Notes: a model not told the origin generated them from the letters alone. A stretch of DNA of 62,214 nucleotides from Micractinium sp. NFX-FRZ (GCA_029339195.1 JAPTJF010000381.1:1-62214); one strand, 5' to 3'. Positions 23,901 to 36,485 are shown, counted from the first letter of the stretch. A program made the numbers and translations.

Positions 23901-26900
23901 GGAAGTGGCGGCTCTCAAGGCTTCGCTTGAAGCTGTGCAGGAGGCGGCGGCAGAGGGGGAGCGCCTGCGTGCGGAGCTTTGTGAGGCGCGTGACAGCCTG
24001 GCAGAGGCTCAGCAGCAGGGAGAGGTGGCGCGCGCTGCAGCTGGTGCCCTGGAGGCGCAGGTTGGGGAGCTGCAGGTGCGTCTGCAGGAGGCCGAGGCTA
24101 GCATTGCCGCCACCGCTGCCGGCTCGGAAGCAGCCACGGCCGCGGCGCTGTCTCAGGAGGGAGTGGCAGCAGAGCTGGAGCAGCGCCTGCAGCAGGCAGA
24201 GGAGCAGGCGGGTGCGGTGCAGCTGGAGCTCAAGGCAGCGCAGCAGCAGCTAGAGGCGGCACAGCAGCGTGCACAGCAGGCTGCTGAGCTGGAGGAGCAG
24301 ATGGAGAGGTCGCAGGCGGAGGCTTCTGCTCTGGGTGAGCAGCTAGCAGCCGAGCGGCAGCAGGCTGCAGAGCTGCAGCAGCAGCTGGTTGATGCACAGG
24401 AGAAGGCAGCCGAGGCAGCGGCACTTCAGGAGCAGCTGGCAGCAGCTCAGCAGCAGGCTGCAGAGGCTGCTGCGCTGCAGCAGCAACTGCACGTAGCGCA
24501 GAGCCAAGCAGTGGAGGTGGCTGTGCTGCAGGAGCAGCTGCAAAGCGCTCAGCAGGGGGGGGGCACAGAGGTGGCAGCGCTTCAGGAGCAGCTGGCGGCA
24601 GCACAGCAGCAGGCGCAGCAGGCAGAGGCTCTTCAAGCGCAGCTGGCAGATGCGCAGGACAAGGCCGCCAAGGCAGCAGCGCTTCAGGAGCAGCTGGAGG
24701 CAGCTCAGAGTGACGCACAGGACCGGGCACGGTTTGCCGAGGATCTGCAGTTCCGGCTGAGAGATGTGCAGGAGCAGGCACGGCAGGCAGAGGTGCTGCA
24801 GCGGGAGCTAGAGAGGATGCAGCAGATGGTGCAGCGGCAGGCTTTGTTCTTGGTAGAGTTTGAGGAAGCTAAGGAGCAGGCGCGGCGGGCAGAGGATCTG
24901 CAGCAGGAAGTGGCCAGGCTGCAGCGAGACCTAGAGATCCAGCAGCGGATGGCAGCAGAGCAGGCGGAGCGCGTGGAGCAGCTTCAAGCTGAGCTGGCAG
25001 CTGCTGGCGCAGCCGCCGCAGCTGCCTCTGGACCGCCCTCAACCCAGGCCTCAGAAGTGCTTGCCTCAGAAATCAGCACCCCCAGGCAGCTGGCGGCAGA
25101 GTTCAGCGACAGCGCAGCGCCGCGCTCCCCGACAGCAGCAGGCACAGCAGCGCCAGCTGGCACTGGCGATGATGTGGCAGCGGTGCGGGCCGAGTGCGAG
25201 AGGCTGGCAAAGGAGCTGGCTGACGCCAAGCGCAAGTTTGTGTTGCTGGCCAAGAAGAAGCAGCAGGAGTTTGCGGCCAAGTGAGTGGGCTTCTTTTGCT
25301 GTGCATGCAAGTCCCATTGCGTTGGATTGCACGGCAAGAGGTCGAGGATGGAGCCCCGGCTGCCGCGGACCCCAGCACACGACGCGGCTTGCCCCCACCA
25401 GCCTGCCTGCCCGCCTGCCTGCCTGCCTGAGCATGCAACCCCTTGGAACGTCTGCCGTGCTAGCAGCCCACTTGCTCTTGCTTCTGCTTACACTCTTAGT
25501 TTGTGTGCTGTTGGGCTGCAGGACGAAGCAGCTGGAGGAGCGGCTGGTGGCGGCCGAGTCATCTCGGGACCAGCTGGAGCAGCAGCTGGCGCTGGCCCGC
25601 AGCCAGCTGGCAGACACTCGCGCCCTCATGGACTCCACACAGGTGAGGTGGCGGCCGAGGAGAGGGGCAGCAGCAGAGGACAGATTGTGGGCGTGCAGTC
25701 GGGGAAGCGTTGAGAAATGTGTGCACACGCGACGGCAGCATAGCCAATGGTACATGCAGAGGTGGCGCTGCATGGGGCAAAACCCAGCAAGATGCAGTGC
25801 ATCCTGCAGCACCCAGGCCCTTGCCACTGTGCCTCCTAATACCGGCCTGCTGCTGATGCTCTTGCCCCTGTGCAGAGCTCGGTGCACAGCCAGCTGGCGC
25901 AGTGGAAGTCTCTGGCGGATGACAAGGAGGCGCGCCTGGTGCAGCAGGTGTGTAGGGAGCAGCGCCGTTTAGCGAGCAATGTATCAGCCTGCCACATCCC
26001 AGCCTGCAGGCGCGCAGCCTGCTTTTGTGCAGCTTGAACGGGCGCGTTGGGAGAGCTGCAGCGGTTCTTGTTGAGCACCCAGTTCTTTTGCCACGCCCTT
26101 CCCGCTGTGCAGGCCTCTCAGCTGCACCAGCTGGAGAGCGACATGCGGCAGCTGCACACCAAGCACGAGTCTGCGCTGGCAGACCTGCGCATGCACCACC
26201 AGCAGGTGGGGCAGGGTGCGCCGCCCTGCATGCTGCAAAGGGTAGCTTGGTGTCAGCTGGCGCCCTCCACGGCACGCTGCTGTGCGCGTGCCAGCCCCGG
26301 TGCTTACGAGCAGGCCCTCTCAGTCTCAACTTGCATGCCTATGGCGCTCTGTGCCTGCCTGCCTGACTCTGGCTGGCACACTTCCTGCCTGCACGGCTGC
26401 CTGCCTGCAGGAGAAGGAGGCTCTGCAAGGCCAGGTGGAGGCCAAGGAGAAAGAGCTGGAGGCGGCGCAGGAGAAGATTGAGGCAGCGGAGCGGGCGGTG
26501 GCGGAGCGGGATCAAGAGCTGGCGGGCAAGATGGATGCCTCGGCAGACCAGGTTTGTGGGCAGGGTTGGGGTCCACACATGGCGCCATAATGGGAACGAG
26601 GGGTGTGCAGCGGTAGGCGAAGTGGCCTGGCAAAAGTGAAGCTGCTGGATGCTTCAGCAGAGCTGTGGGGTTGAGTTGCCTGGGCCCAAATGGTCGTGGT
26701 CTAGCTGATTGCGTGAGTGGATGCAGGCAGTGTGCCCGGTGTAGAGTTTGCGGGGTGATAGGCGGCGGGCTGAGCAGGCTGCAGGAGGGTGGAGGGCAGG
26801 CTGCCGCTCAGCCTCCTGGTGGTTGGTTTGCTCGAATGATGCCCTCTCACTTGTCCTCTTTCGACTCCCTCCACGCTTGTGCCCCCACCCACCAACGCAG

Positions 26901-29900
26901 GCCAGCCAGGCTGGCCGGGATCTGGAGGCGGCTCGGGCGGAGGTGCAGCAGATCAAGCAGCAGCAGGAGTCGGAGCGGGCGCGCGTGAAGAAGGCGATCG
27001 CCGAAATGAGGCGCAAGATCGACGGGTGCGCTGCTAGATTTGCACCGGGTGTTCAATGTCTTGGGGCAACAGGCGCTGACAGAGCCCTTGCATATAAACT
27101 GGAGGGGGAACGGTGCCGCGAGCGTTGCTGTGGTGAAACTGTGCAGTGTACTGTGTTGAGCTGTGATACGTTGCGGGCTGTGGTGGCAGGTAGGCTGCTT
27201 TGAAACCACGACATGTGCATAGGTGCCTCTTGGCAAGGTGAGGGTTTTACGATAGGCTTGACCCGCAGCCACTAGCCTGGCTCGTGTCGGCAGCTGCAAC
27301 ATGCTGCACTGCCTACGTGCAGCACCAATGATGTCCCTGGCTGCCCTTCCGCAGGCTTCAGAAGGAGAAGCAGGTTGCTGAGCTGGCGGGTGCCGAGAGC
27401 CGCGGCAAGGCAGCTGCTGAGCTGGACACGCTTCGGCAGGAGGCAGCTGCGGCGGAGCAGCGGGTGCAGGCTGCCAAGGTGGGGGTTCCAGCAGACTCGC
27501 TTTTGCTTTGCAGGGAAACCAGCCGCAGAACCACCCTGCTGACTCACCTGCATTGCCAGTCTCCTGTAGCGACTGCTGACAGCAACACAGCGCTCCATGC
27601 TGTGCCAGTCTCGCAGAGCAACTGAAACCTGCAGGAGGACTGCCGCCGGCTGGAGACGGAGCTGCTGCTCCGGGCTCTTCTGCTCTTCTCAACAGCTGCT
27701 GCCCCCTGCCCTTACTGCCCCACCTTTGCAGGAGGACTGCCCTTGGCTGGATCAAGCCGCTGCTGCACCCGGCTCCATTTCTGCTCACTAGCTCGTGGTC
27801 CCTATCTACCCCAAACCGCCCTACCCCTGCAGGAGGACTGCCGCCGGCTGGAGACGGAGCTGCGGGACTACAAGGCGCGCGCCCACGCCCTGCTCAAGTC
27901 CAAGGAAACGGAGCTCCGTGCGGCACGCGACATTGTCAGGTGGGCAGCTGGGGGGCAGACTGTGGGTGGCGTGCGCCACCCTGGCTGTGTGCACAGATGG
28001 TTGCGGCCGTGGCGGCCCCAGGAACCACAAACCGCATCTGCAGTGCTTGCTCATCAGTCGCCTCGCTCCGTGCCATGCTCTGACTTGCTCTCTCCCCTGC
28101 AGGGAGGAGGTGCAGGGGGCAGCTGCGGAGGCCGAGGCCCGTGCCGCCGCGGCGGAGCAGCAGCAGAGGGCGACGGCGGCGCAGCTTGCTGAGGCGCATG
28201 CCAGCATGGCGGCCCAGTCAGCAGCCCTCACGGCCAAGTATGAACCCCAGCTGTCGGAGCTGCGGCAGGCGGCAGACGCGGCGACGCAGAGCGCAGACGC
28301 GGCCAAGCGGTGCGCTGCTGGGGCGCTTGGGGCGGGGGGCTGTGGTCCTTGACGCTGGCTGGTGCTGTTGCTGCGGCGGGCAAAGCCACTGTGCCTGGCT
28401 GCAATCAGCAAAGCTGGGGCCGCCCCTCATCCTTTGCTCACATACGTCTCACCTGCCTGGTTGGTGTCCGTTTTTTGCTACCATTGCAGCGCGTACGAGC
28501 AGCTGTCGCTGCGCTACGAGTCACTCGAGCTGCGTGCCCAGCAGGTGCAGCAGCAGCTGGCGGCAGCCACCGCGCGTGCGGGCGAGGCAGAGGAGCTGCA
28601 GCAGCGGCTGGCGCGGCTGCAGGGCGAGCACGCTGCGCTGCGGGCCAGCACGGAGGCAGCCACTGGCAGCGCAGCAGGGGAGCTGGCGCAGCTGCGGGCC
28701 ACAGCTGCCAGCCTGAGGGATGAGTTGGCTGACCTGCGGTCGGTGAATGAGGTCCTGAGGCAGCAAACGGCGCGGACAGCCGCCAGCTCAGGCAGCTTGC
28801 AGCAGTCGCGGTCGCTGTCTCTGGCGGGCGGGCTAGGTGGCGGTGAGGCAGGCGCCGAGGGCGGCGGCCTGGTGCTGGATAGCTTCCCATCAGGCACGTC
28901 CCTCTCCAGCGTGCAGCAGCAGGGGCGGCAGCGCACCCTGTCAGAGGCGGGCATGGACGGCCTGCTGTCCCCTGCAGCCTCCCTGTCGGCAGCTGCTGAC
29001 GTGGCAAGCGTCCAGCTGTCGGCCCTGGCAGAGAAGGAGCGTGAGCTGGCAGACGCGCGGCAGCGGGCGTCTTTGCTAGAGGCTGAGGTGGCGGATTTGG
29101 AGCAGGAGTGCGCTCTGAGGCAGGCGCAGGAGCAGGCGCTGAAGGAGGCAGTGCGGGAGCTTGAGCGGGAGATGGAGCGACAGCGGCTGCCTGGCAAGAC
29201 AGGTTGGTGGGTTGTTTTTGAACGGAGAGAACGGGCGTTACTCAACGAAAGGATGGGCTGTGCTGGGTTTGGGCGGGGAAGAGTTGGAGAGGTAGTTACA
29301 AACGGTTAGGCAGGCATGGGAGCAGGCACTCAACAGAGACAGCATGGGAGCGGGAGGTGGAGAGGCAGCAGCCGCCCGGCAAGACAGGCGGGTGGGTGGC
29401 CGTGTGGCCTGCATGTGCAGCATGGGGCGTGCTGCAAGCCATAGCATCACGCCGGGCCGGAGCTGTCGCAGTGCATGGCCGGGCCAGGTGGGCTGCTCTC
29501 AGCAGTCAGGGGCGGCAGCCTATGCCTGATCCACGCCCCATCACGACCGTTCCGACGAGTAAGCCCAGTTCGGCGGATCACCTCACACCTTTGCTGCAGC
29601 ACATTCTACATGAGCATACGATGACACATTTTGAGTTCAACCTCATTGCCGCCTTCCGCCCCCCCTGCAGTGGACATGGAGTACTTTAAGAACGTGCTGC
29701 TGCGGCTGTTTGAGACGGGGGAGGCGGAGTCGCTGCTGCCGGTGGTGGGGCAGGTGCGAACCCTGGGGTGGGGGGCTTGCTTGCTGTTCTCCTGTGTCTG
29801 CAGTTCTGGTGGGGAGGGTGGCGAGGGTCCTTGAACCGCTTGGAAGCGGTGTGCTGTTTCGCCTGGGCGCAGTTGCCCGGCACAGCCATTCGTCGGTGCC

Positions 29901-30484
29901 CCCTGATGCGTGGCCCTGCCGCCTTACACCCGCTCGTTGCGTGCTTGCTTCGATGCGTACCTTCTCACAACCTACCTCCCCCTTTGCTTGCCCCCCACAG
30001 GTGCTGCAATTCAGCCCTGCTGAGCTGGCACGCTGCCGGGACGCGCTGCACAACCGCGGCGGCGCGCTGACCCCCGCCGCCTCAGCAAGTGCGTCTTGGG
30101 TGCTGCCCTGGGGATGCGTGCCTGCGTGCATGGCAACGCCACTGACGTATGCATGTGGAGCGGTGGCAGAGGCAGCCGGGGGAGAGCAGCTGTTGGAATA
30201 CCAGCGCGCTGCTTGTTTGCAGTTTGGGTCATTGCGCGGCACTGGAACCAACCCCACGTCAGCTGTTGTCCGTGTATCCAAGCCCCCAGTACTGCATGCA
30301 TGGTACCCTCTGTCGGCCCGGATGAGTTGTCTGTGAAGTGACGAGGACACCGTGAGAGGCGTGCCTGTCTGCCCAGCACCCACTAACTCATGTGTGTATC
30401 GCCCCCCTTGCTGTTTTTGCAGATGGGGACGACATGGTGAGCTACTTGAGCGGCTGGTGGGGTGGCAGCGGCGGCGCCAAATGA
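20939..30484 (+). CDS. Long coiled-coil golgin with C-terminal GRIP domain
   Basis: Seventeen exons give 1768 aa: 20939-21034, 21313-22250, 22499-22847, 23052-23213, 23455-25280, 25522-25642, 25876-25947, 26113-26205, 26411-26551, 26901-27025, 27355-27478, 27833-27939, 28103-28309, 28490-29202, 29671-29753, 30001-30088, 30423-30484. Nearly all of it is heptad-rich sequence (Ala, Glu, Gln, Leu) predicted to form a long rod, with a Ser/Gly break near residues 1560-1600. The end (from about residue 1692) reads MEYFKNVLLRLFETGEAESLLPVVGQ then FSPAELARCRDAL, a GRIP domain, the module that binds Arl1-GTP on the trans-Golgi. The role inferred from the family is vesicle tethering. Intron 4 has a GC donor. 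Introns before exon 12 and after exon 14 hold copies of exon edges. The N-terminus (LPELQKLAVELLKKLK) is helical and supports the chosen start despite the nearby TATA-like motif. Confidence 0.9.
27635..27832 (+). repeat. Two copies of the start of golgin exon 12
   Basis: The exon start GAGGACTGCCGCCGGCTGGA (27833) is repeated at 27635 (identical for about 36 bases, through CTGGAGACGGAGCTG) and at 27732 (GAGGACTGCCCTTGGCTGGA). Each follows CAG, and the spacings are 97 and 101 bp. The first copy soon diverges into intron-like pyrimidine sequence. Confidence 0.85.
29349..29400 (+). repeat. Copy of the end of golgin exon 14
   Basis: GAGCGGGAGGTGGAGAGGCA then a GGCAAGACAG end mirrors the true exon end (GAGCGGGAGATGGAGCGACA ... 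GGCAAGACAG, up to 29202) about 190 bp earlier. The donor in the copy reads GCGGGT instead of GTTGGT. Confidence 0.7.
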
Positions 30485-30742
30485 GCCGGCCTCAGGCTCC
30501 CCCCATGCCCCTCGGGGGCGGGGCAGCAGAGCGGCAGATGAGCGGCCTGAGCCTCGCCTAAGAGCCCTCAGCACAGGGGGGCCACTGCCGCCGGCGAGTG
30601 AGGTGCCACTGAGTGAGCAGCCCCAGGTGGCGGCCCGGTTGTGCACCAGGAGGGCCGCAGAGTGGCCCAGGCGGATGGCCTCCCTGTCGCGACTCTTTCC
30701 TCTTTTTGTATCTTTTATCTCTGGTACTGTATTATCTGATGA

Positions 30743-30747
30743 TGTAA
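30743..30747 (+). promoter_or_regulatory. TGTAA polyadenylation signal (golgin)
   Basis: TGTAA lies 259 bases after the golgin stop and 177 bases before the next ATG, in an AT-richer stretch. Confidence 0.5.
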
Positions 30748-30923
30748 ATGTGCCCTACGGCTGAAGCAGATCAAGCAGAAAAAGTGTGCTTGGGGAGGAA
30801 TGAAGTGCAAAGTTTCCTCCAGGTTGCCGCTAGCCGACACGCTGACGTGGCGGGCCAGTGATGAGAACCCTCGGCGCGGCGATGGCGGATCAAACAAGCG
30901 TGCCCTGATTTCAAGCGCACAAG

Positions 30924-33181
30924 ATGGCAGCGCCACCTCCTGCGCACTTGGCGGCCGTCGCCCAGCCGGCGCCGCGCAGCAAGCGGCGCTCTCTGGGCGG
31001 ACTTTTTGGGTGGGTCAGCACAAAGGTGAGCGGTGATGTCGCAGGGCCAGTCGACGCCGCCATCGGAACACACGATAGCCCGCTTGGCTGGCGCTGCCCG
31101 CCACCTCCGCCGCCTGCTGGCTCTTTGTTCCCCTGCACCCGGTCGGCTTCTGCCTGCTGCCAGTCAGCATCCTTTGCATCCTTTGCAGGGGTGCATGCAC
31201 GCGCTCAAGCTGCGGCACAACTACAAGCTCGACTCTCGGACACGCATGGTAAGAGGGCCCGCTGGCCAGCTGCTCACGCACCCGCCAACAAGCACCCCAC
31301 CCGAGCGGAACCCACCCCAGCGGCACACACGGCTCCGCCTGCCTGCCGTGCCAAAACGACCTCTGTGTGTGCTTGCCTCCCTGCCTCCCTGCCTTTATTC
31401 CTTTCTTTCCCTGCAGGAGGTGGGCCTTGACTTCCCAGTCGTGGACAACCAGGGCCTGCCGCACATGCTGAAAACCGCGGCTCCCTGGGCGGCCCTCTGG
31501 TACCAGGTGCGCCTTCCAACACTCTCCAATTAAGGCTGCGCTCCTTGCATGCTGCACAGACAGACATTGGTGCTCAGAACCAGGGCGCGAAAAGCAGTGA
31601 TGTACACGGTCCATGCATGCATGCATGCATGCACCCTCCAAGTGCCACCGCTGGGCACGATCTGGTCTCCTGGCAGCTGGCCAGGCAGCAGGCGGTGCAG
31701 CCGCGTGGGTGTCACTGACCGCATCCGAGTGCGTCCAGCACGTGCCAAGCCAATCCGCCTGCCTCCCAGCCCGCCGCCTGCAACACGCATGCATGCATGC
31801 CGACCCGCCTGCCCCAAGTCTGCAAGTCTTCCCTGCTCGCCCTCCCTGGATGTTCATTCCAAGGGCAGCCTGTCATACTCCATCAGGCCGTGGATAAGCT
31901 ACTACACCAGCGGCACTGCATGCAAATGCCACCCTCATCCTGCTGCAGTTGGATGCAGAGGACTCCTCCAAGGGAAGCCTGGAGCTCAACCCGATGTAAG
32001 CTCCCGGGCTGGACATATATCAAGGTGTGGGCGGGCCCTGGTGCACCCAGCGGCGCCGCACTTGGGCAACCCTTTGCGGCGAGTGCGACACAGCATAGTC
32101 CTGTGGTCTTCACAATCGAAAGAAAGAAGTGTACATACATTGCTGCCCTGAATTGCAGGTGGGCGGCCATCAACAAGCAGCTGACGATCGGGCGTGAGGG
32201 GACGTGGTGGGAGGTGCCGCTGGGCGCCAAGCTGGGCGCCACGTATGCAGGCAAGTGAACCTGGCACAGGGGGGAGCTCGAATGGGGGCACAAGACAGCG
32301 CGTGCTGCTTGGAAGTAGATCTGGAGGGGCCACAGCGTTGTGCAGTTACCAGGCCTCAGTGACCAGGCAGCTGTGTGTGTGAGGTCCCCCTCGCTTGCTC
32401 CGGCGCTTTACACCCTGCCCAGGCATGCGCGGCCTCGTGCGCTTTCTTTTGCACCCGACACCCGTGCATGTGTGTATCCTTGCAGGCAAGCCGTTTGTGC
32501 AGCTGTCCATCGGCAACCTGCCGCTGGCACTGGGGCTGGCAGCGGCGCTGCTGGCGTCTGGCAAGAGCATTTCGTTGGAGCGCAAAGAGGTGAGTGAGTC
32601 CCCCTGTATGGTGCTGTTGGTTGGGAAGCTGCAGTTGACTTCAGCGACCACCTTTGGGGGTGCAGTGTTAGAATTTGTAAATTTTTAGAAGCTCGACTTG
32701 CGAACGGGGTTGTAGCCGCACGGCAGGCAGGCAGGCGGGCGGGGCAGCAAGGCGAGGAGGGCACTTGTGTACGAACGCATTGAGTGGGCTTGAAACCCAG
32801 GGGCGCCCGCCGCTCCCGCCGTTCTCGGGACACCTGCCATTTCCCTCCCCCCTGCCCCGCCCCTGAAGGTGGGCGGCCTTGCAGTCAAGTTCTCCTCTGG
32901 AAACTACTGTCTGCAAGAGCGGGTGAGCTGGTGCTGCATGCTGTGCTGTGCTGTGCTGTGTGTGTCATGCGCAATTTTGGTGCCAGGGGTCCTCCAAGTT
33001 AAAAGGGGCCTTCTAAGTTCAAAGGGGGCCTTCCAAGTATAAGCCGTGAACCAACCGGACTCTTCTCTCTCTTTCCATGGTACCGCAGGTGGAGTTTGAT
33101 GCCACGCTGCGGCGTGAGGGAGCTGGCCTGAAGCTGGACTTTTCGCAGCTCAACGGCGTGCTGCGGGCCAAGCAGGAGTGA
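30924..33181 (+). CDS. Unrecognised 213-aa protein
   Basis: Eight exons in phase: 30924-31025, 31189-31248, 31417-31506, 31949-31995, 32159-32250, 32486-32589, 32869-32922, 33089-33181. Intron 5 has a GC donor (GCAG|GCAAGT), and the acceptor of exon 7 is AAG. The N-terminus is Ala/Pro/Arg-rich without acidic residues for about 25 residues, compatible with a plastid or mitochondrial presequence. The rest shows alternating polar and hydrophobic strands (for example ALKLRHNYKLDSRTRMEVGL and QERVEFDATLRREGAGLKLD) around one helical hydrophobic stretch ([15 protein letters not shown]). That pattern fits a small beta-barrel or beta-rich envelope protein such as the OEP group, but I cannot match it to a family. 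Exon joining rests on phase and splice sites, without homology. Confidence 0.6.
31610..31635. repeat. ATGC microsatellite
   Basis: Tandem GCAT units lie in the longest intron of the unrecognised gene; a second short run lies near 31786-31800. Confidence 0.85.
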
Positions 33182-34139
33182 CCCAACTTGCACCGCTGAA
33201 GTGCAACTTAGGGTGCTGCGGGCAAAGGAGGATCGACGCACGGCGCCATGCGGCTGCAGCAGGAGTGGGATGCCGGATGAGGCGCTCTAGTCTCTGTGAT
33301 GGCTCATGTGGCATGGCTCGTGTGCAGCCATGCAGCGTGCCACCGCGCTTGTTTCCAACGACCTGTACTGCTCCTGACCTCATCATGAATGGCACTGCAT
33401 CTTGAGAAACACTTGTGGGAACGTTTTGCAGATCGATAGAACATTGGCAAGCAAGGCCGGGAAGCTGTGTTGGCAATGTGAACAGCCAGCAAACAGAGGG
33501 CTCTGCTCCGCGCTTTGCACGATGTGCCCAGGCGGCCTTGGTGCCCGTGATGGCGGCCATCTTTGCGCTGATTGATAGAAAAGAATGGGGGGGGGAGGTT
33601 GGATGCATGTCTCCATTTGTCTGCTCGCTGTGGAGGTGTGAGGTGTGCACTGAGGTGTGCCGGGCTGCCTGTCGGCCTTCTTCAGCCAGCGAAGCTTTGC
33701 AAACAAGGCGGGGTGGCGCATGTGATGCCATTGTGCTGCTGGGTCGCGCAACTACCTGCCATCTCAAGCATCAATACGCATCATTATGCTGATCCCTGAG
33801 TCGCCTACGGAGGCAAATCCCGCTCGCCAAAGTAGCGCATGGTTGCTGCCGTGCGCGGCAACCAACCCCGCCCAAGCCCTGAACTCTGTCTCAATTGCCG
33901 CCCCGCAGGGCTGCAGGCACCAGCGTAGTATGGTGACGCCAGTACCTAATTTAAAGATCAAGTGGTCTGGCAGAGGGTGACACTTGGATGGACATCCCGT
34001 TTTGCACCGCAGCTGCGCGTCCCGCCTGGCGCCGCCGCCGCCCCGCCTTGTAGGCACTGGCCATTCGCGCGGCTTTTGGCCGAGCGCCTCATCTACACAA
34101 CGCTTGATTAGACAGCTGCAACAGCCCCCACAAACCGGG
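33182..34139. other. Intergenic spacer, no gene seen
   Basis: These 958 bp hold the 3' UTR of the unrecognised gene and the 5' region of the SPRING-like gene. No coding frame with recognisable motifs was found. A G9-type run lies near 33588-33597. Confidence 0.5.
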
Positions 34140-36439
34140 ATGGCGCGTCTGTCGGTGGCCCTTCTTGCGCTCCTGGCCGGCTCCTTGGCCACCGGTGATC
34201 GGCCCACCAGGTATGCAGGACGCCTCGGCTCCATCGCTCCGGTGCTGCAGCTCACGCGCTCAAAGCTGACTCTCGCTTCCCGCCACCTCGCTGCAGGCCG
34301 CTCCTGCAAGTGCCCCCCAGCTGCAACAACACCGCCTCGGGCAGGTGCGCTTCGAGGTCGCGACAGGCCCCGCTTCTGCGCAGGCACTACCGCTGCCGCC
34401 GCCGCCGGGCCGGCGCCGCTCACCCACCCTTCGCTCGCCTGCGCCTGCCGCCTGCAGATGGTTTGTAACCGACGACAGGGGCTTGGTTTGTCCGCGGGAC
34501 ACCTTGGACTACACAACTGGATGCTGCACCACCGGCCAGTTGCACTCGTGCGACACGTGAGTTAGCGCAGCGAGCTGCTGGGTGCGCTCATTCTGTGCTC
34601 TTGACGGACCGTTGCAGTTATTCTGCAGACCCCATTGCTGCGGCATCCCACACCACTCTTCCTCTGCCTGCTGCAGCTGCAAGGCTGAGGACAAGTGCTG
34701 CTCGCAGTACGAGCACTGCGTGTCGTGCTGCCTCAAGCCAGAGAACCAGCCGGAGCAGCACATGCGCAGCATCTACCGCGGGCGCAACAAGTGAGAGCCT
34801 CAGGAGCAGACGGGTCAAGGCAGGAGGGGCTGGACCAGCTGTGCAGCTCTGGGCAGACGGTTGGCAGCGGAGGCGGCGGACAGTGGGTAACGAGACCAGC
34901 AGGCTGGTTGCCCGTTGAATGGGTCTGGCCCCCCGTTGCTGCGCACACTAGCTGGCACCCTGCGTCGCTGCTTGCCCCACCGCCCTTGTGCTCCCCTCTT
35001 GCACTCCAGGCCGGAGACGGGGAACTGGGCCAGCCCGTTTGAGTATTGCCAGGCGGTGTGCCGCACCACAGCGCGTAGCACGCAGCACGAGAACGCCTTC
35101 ATTCTGGACCGCAAGCACTGCTTCTCAAAGGTGGGTGCTTCATTATGCAAGGCAGCCCCTTGTGATTGGTGAAGTGCGCTTAATTGTGGACCGCATGTAT
35201 TGCTTGTCAAAAGTGTACATCTTTGGCCTGCTCGTGCAAGTTTGCCTCCGTTGTGCGTTTGTGGGTGCTATCTGGTCTGTTGGCTGCTTGGCACCTGGTG
35301 TGGATACTGCCGCTTCTTGTGGCAGCAGGCACAGCTTGAGATGCAGCTGTGGAGCAGCTGCTCACAGCTTCTGCTTGCATCCGCTTCTCCCAACCAGCTG
35401 CCCCATCCTTCCTTGCTGCAGCTGGGGCGACCGCACGTGCCAGTGCCCCCCGCTCCCCCCCTGCCCAAGAGCATCACCGTGATTGCTGGGGCAGCAGGGC
35501 AGGCCTGCGACGCGGCATGCGGCGCCAAAAACATGGCCTGCAAGCCAGACCACTTTGCCAGCCTGAACGACTGCAACAGCCTGCGGGCCAAGTTCATGTG
35601 TGAAGCAGGTGGGCTGGAGGGTGCGGGCGCAGACGGGCCAGGTTGGAGTGTGCGAGCAGAGAAGGGCCACGTTGGGGTGTGCACGGACAAGAAGTAGTAG
35701 GGCGGGTGCTACGACCTCGGGCTATCGGTGACACACGCTGCAGGGGAGGGGCAGCTTGGCAGCGTGAAGCAATGGCATTGCATGCATGAGCTGCGTGCTG
35801 CGCGACGGTTGGCCTGAGCTGTGGAGCACAATCCCCTCATGCCACCGCTGCACGCACTGTCCCCGCTGCTCCGCAGGCTGCAGCGCCGCTGCCGCCGACC
35901 AGCGAGAGTTCCCAGGGTATGTGGAAGGCAGCGCCCCCAAGCACCAGCGCCCCGCCTACTGCGCCACGCTGCCCCCCTTCCCCAGCCAGCCAGCGCCCAG
36001 CTTCAACTGCAGCGCCGCCGCGGGCAGCGTGCGCCGCCTGTGCCCATGCGAGCCCCTGCCGGCGGCGGCAGTGGCGGCAGCGCAGGGCGCCAGCGCGGTG
36101 GCAGGGGCAGCCGGGCAGCAGGCTGCTGCTGCAGGGACAGGTACTGACGGTGCCGCCCAAGGAGCTGCAGCACAGGAGCAGCCGGCGGCAGCTGCGGCGG
36201 CGGACCCGCAGCCGGCGGCGGTGGCGCAGGAGGAGCAAGCGCAGCAGGCGGCTGCGGTGCAGCAGCAAGTGCAGCAGGTGGCGGCAGCAGCTGCGGCGCA
36301 GGAGGCTGGGCAGGCAGCGGCGCAGCAGCAGGCAGAGCAAGTGGCAGGAGGCGCAGCGCAGCAGCAGCAGCAGCAGCAGCCCATTGTGCAGGTGGGCCAG
36401 GAGCAGCCGGGCCAGTTGGGTGGCGCTCAACAGCAGTGA
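34140..36439 (+). CDS. SPRING/C12orf49-family (DUF2054) Cys-rich protein
   Basis: Seven exons (34140-34210, 34297-34344, 34458-34556, 34677-34790, 35010-35130, 35422-35608, 35877-36439) give 400 aa. It starts with a hydrophobic signal or anchor segment (LSVALLALLAGSLATG). Residues 40-150 match the C12orf49/SPRING core: TDDRGLVC, CCTTGQLHSCDTC, DKCCSQYEHCVSCCL, EYCQAVCRTTARSTQHEN and a final KHCFSK. In animals SPRING is a Golgi protein that supports S1P and thus SREBP activation; whether algae use it that way is unknown. A second Cys-rich domain follows (GQACDAACG, NDCNSL, GCSAAAADQ, CATLPPF, CPCEPLP), as I recall from plant members. The last roughly 120 residues are Ala/Gln-rich and low complexity. 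Confidence 0.85.
35172..35215 (+). repeat. Decayed copy of the end of SPRING-like exon 5
   Basis: ATTGTGGACCGCATGTATTG then CTTGTCAAAAGTG copies the true exon end and donor (ATTCTGGACCGCAAGCACTG then CTTCTCAAAGGTG, 35101-35133) about 82 bp downstream. The donor AAGGTG has decayed to AAAGTG. Confidence 0.75.
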
Positions 36440-36485
36440 GCTACCCCCAGTGTCTGCCTATCAAGCATGTACCGAGCAGTGTCTC

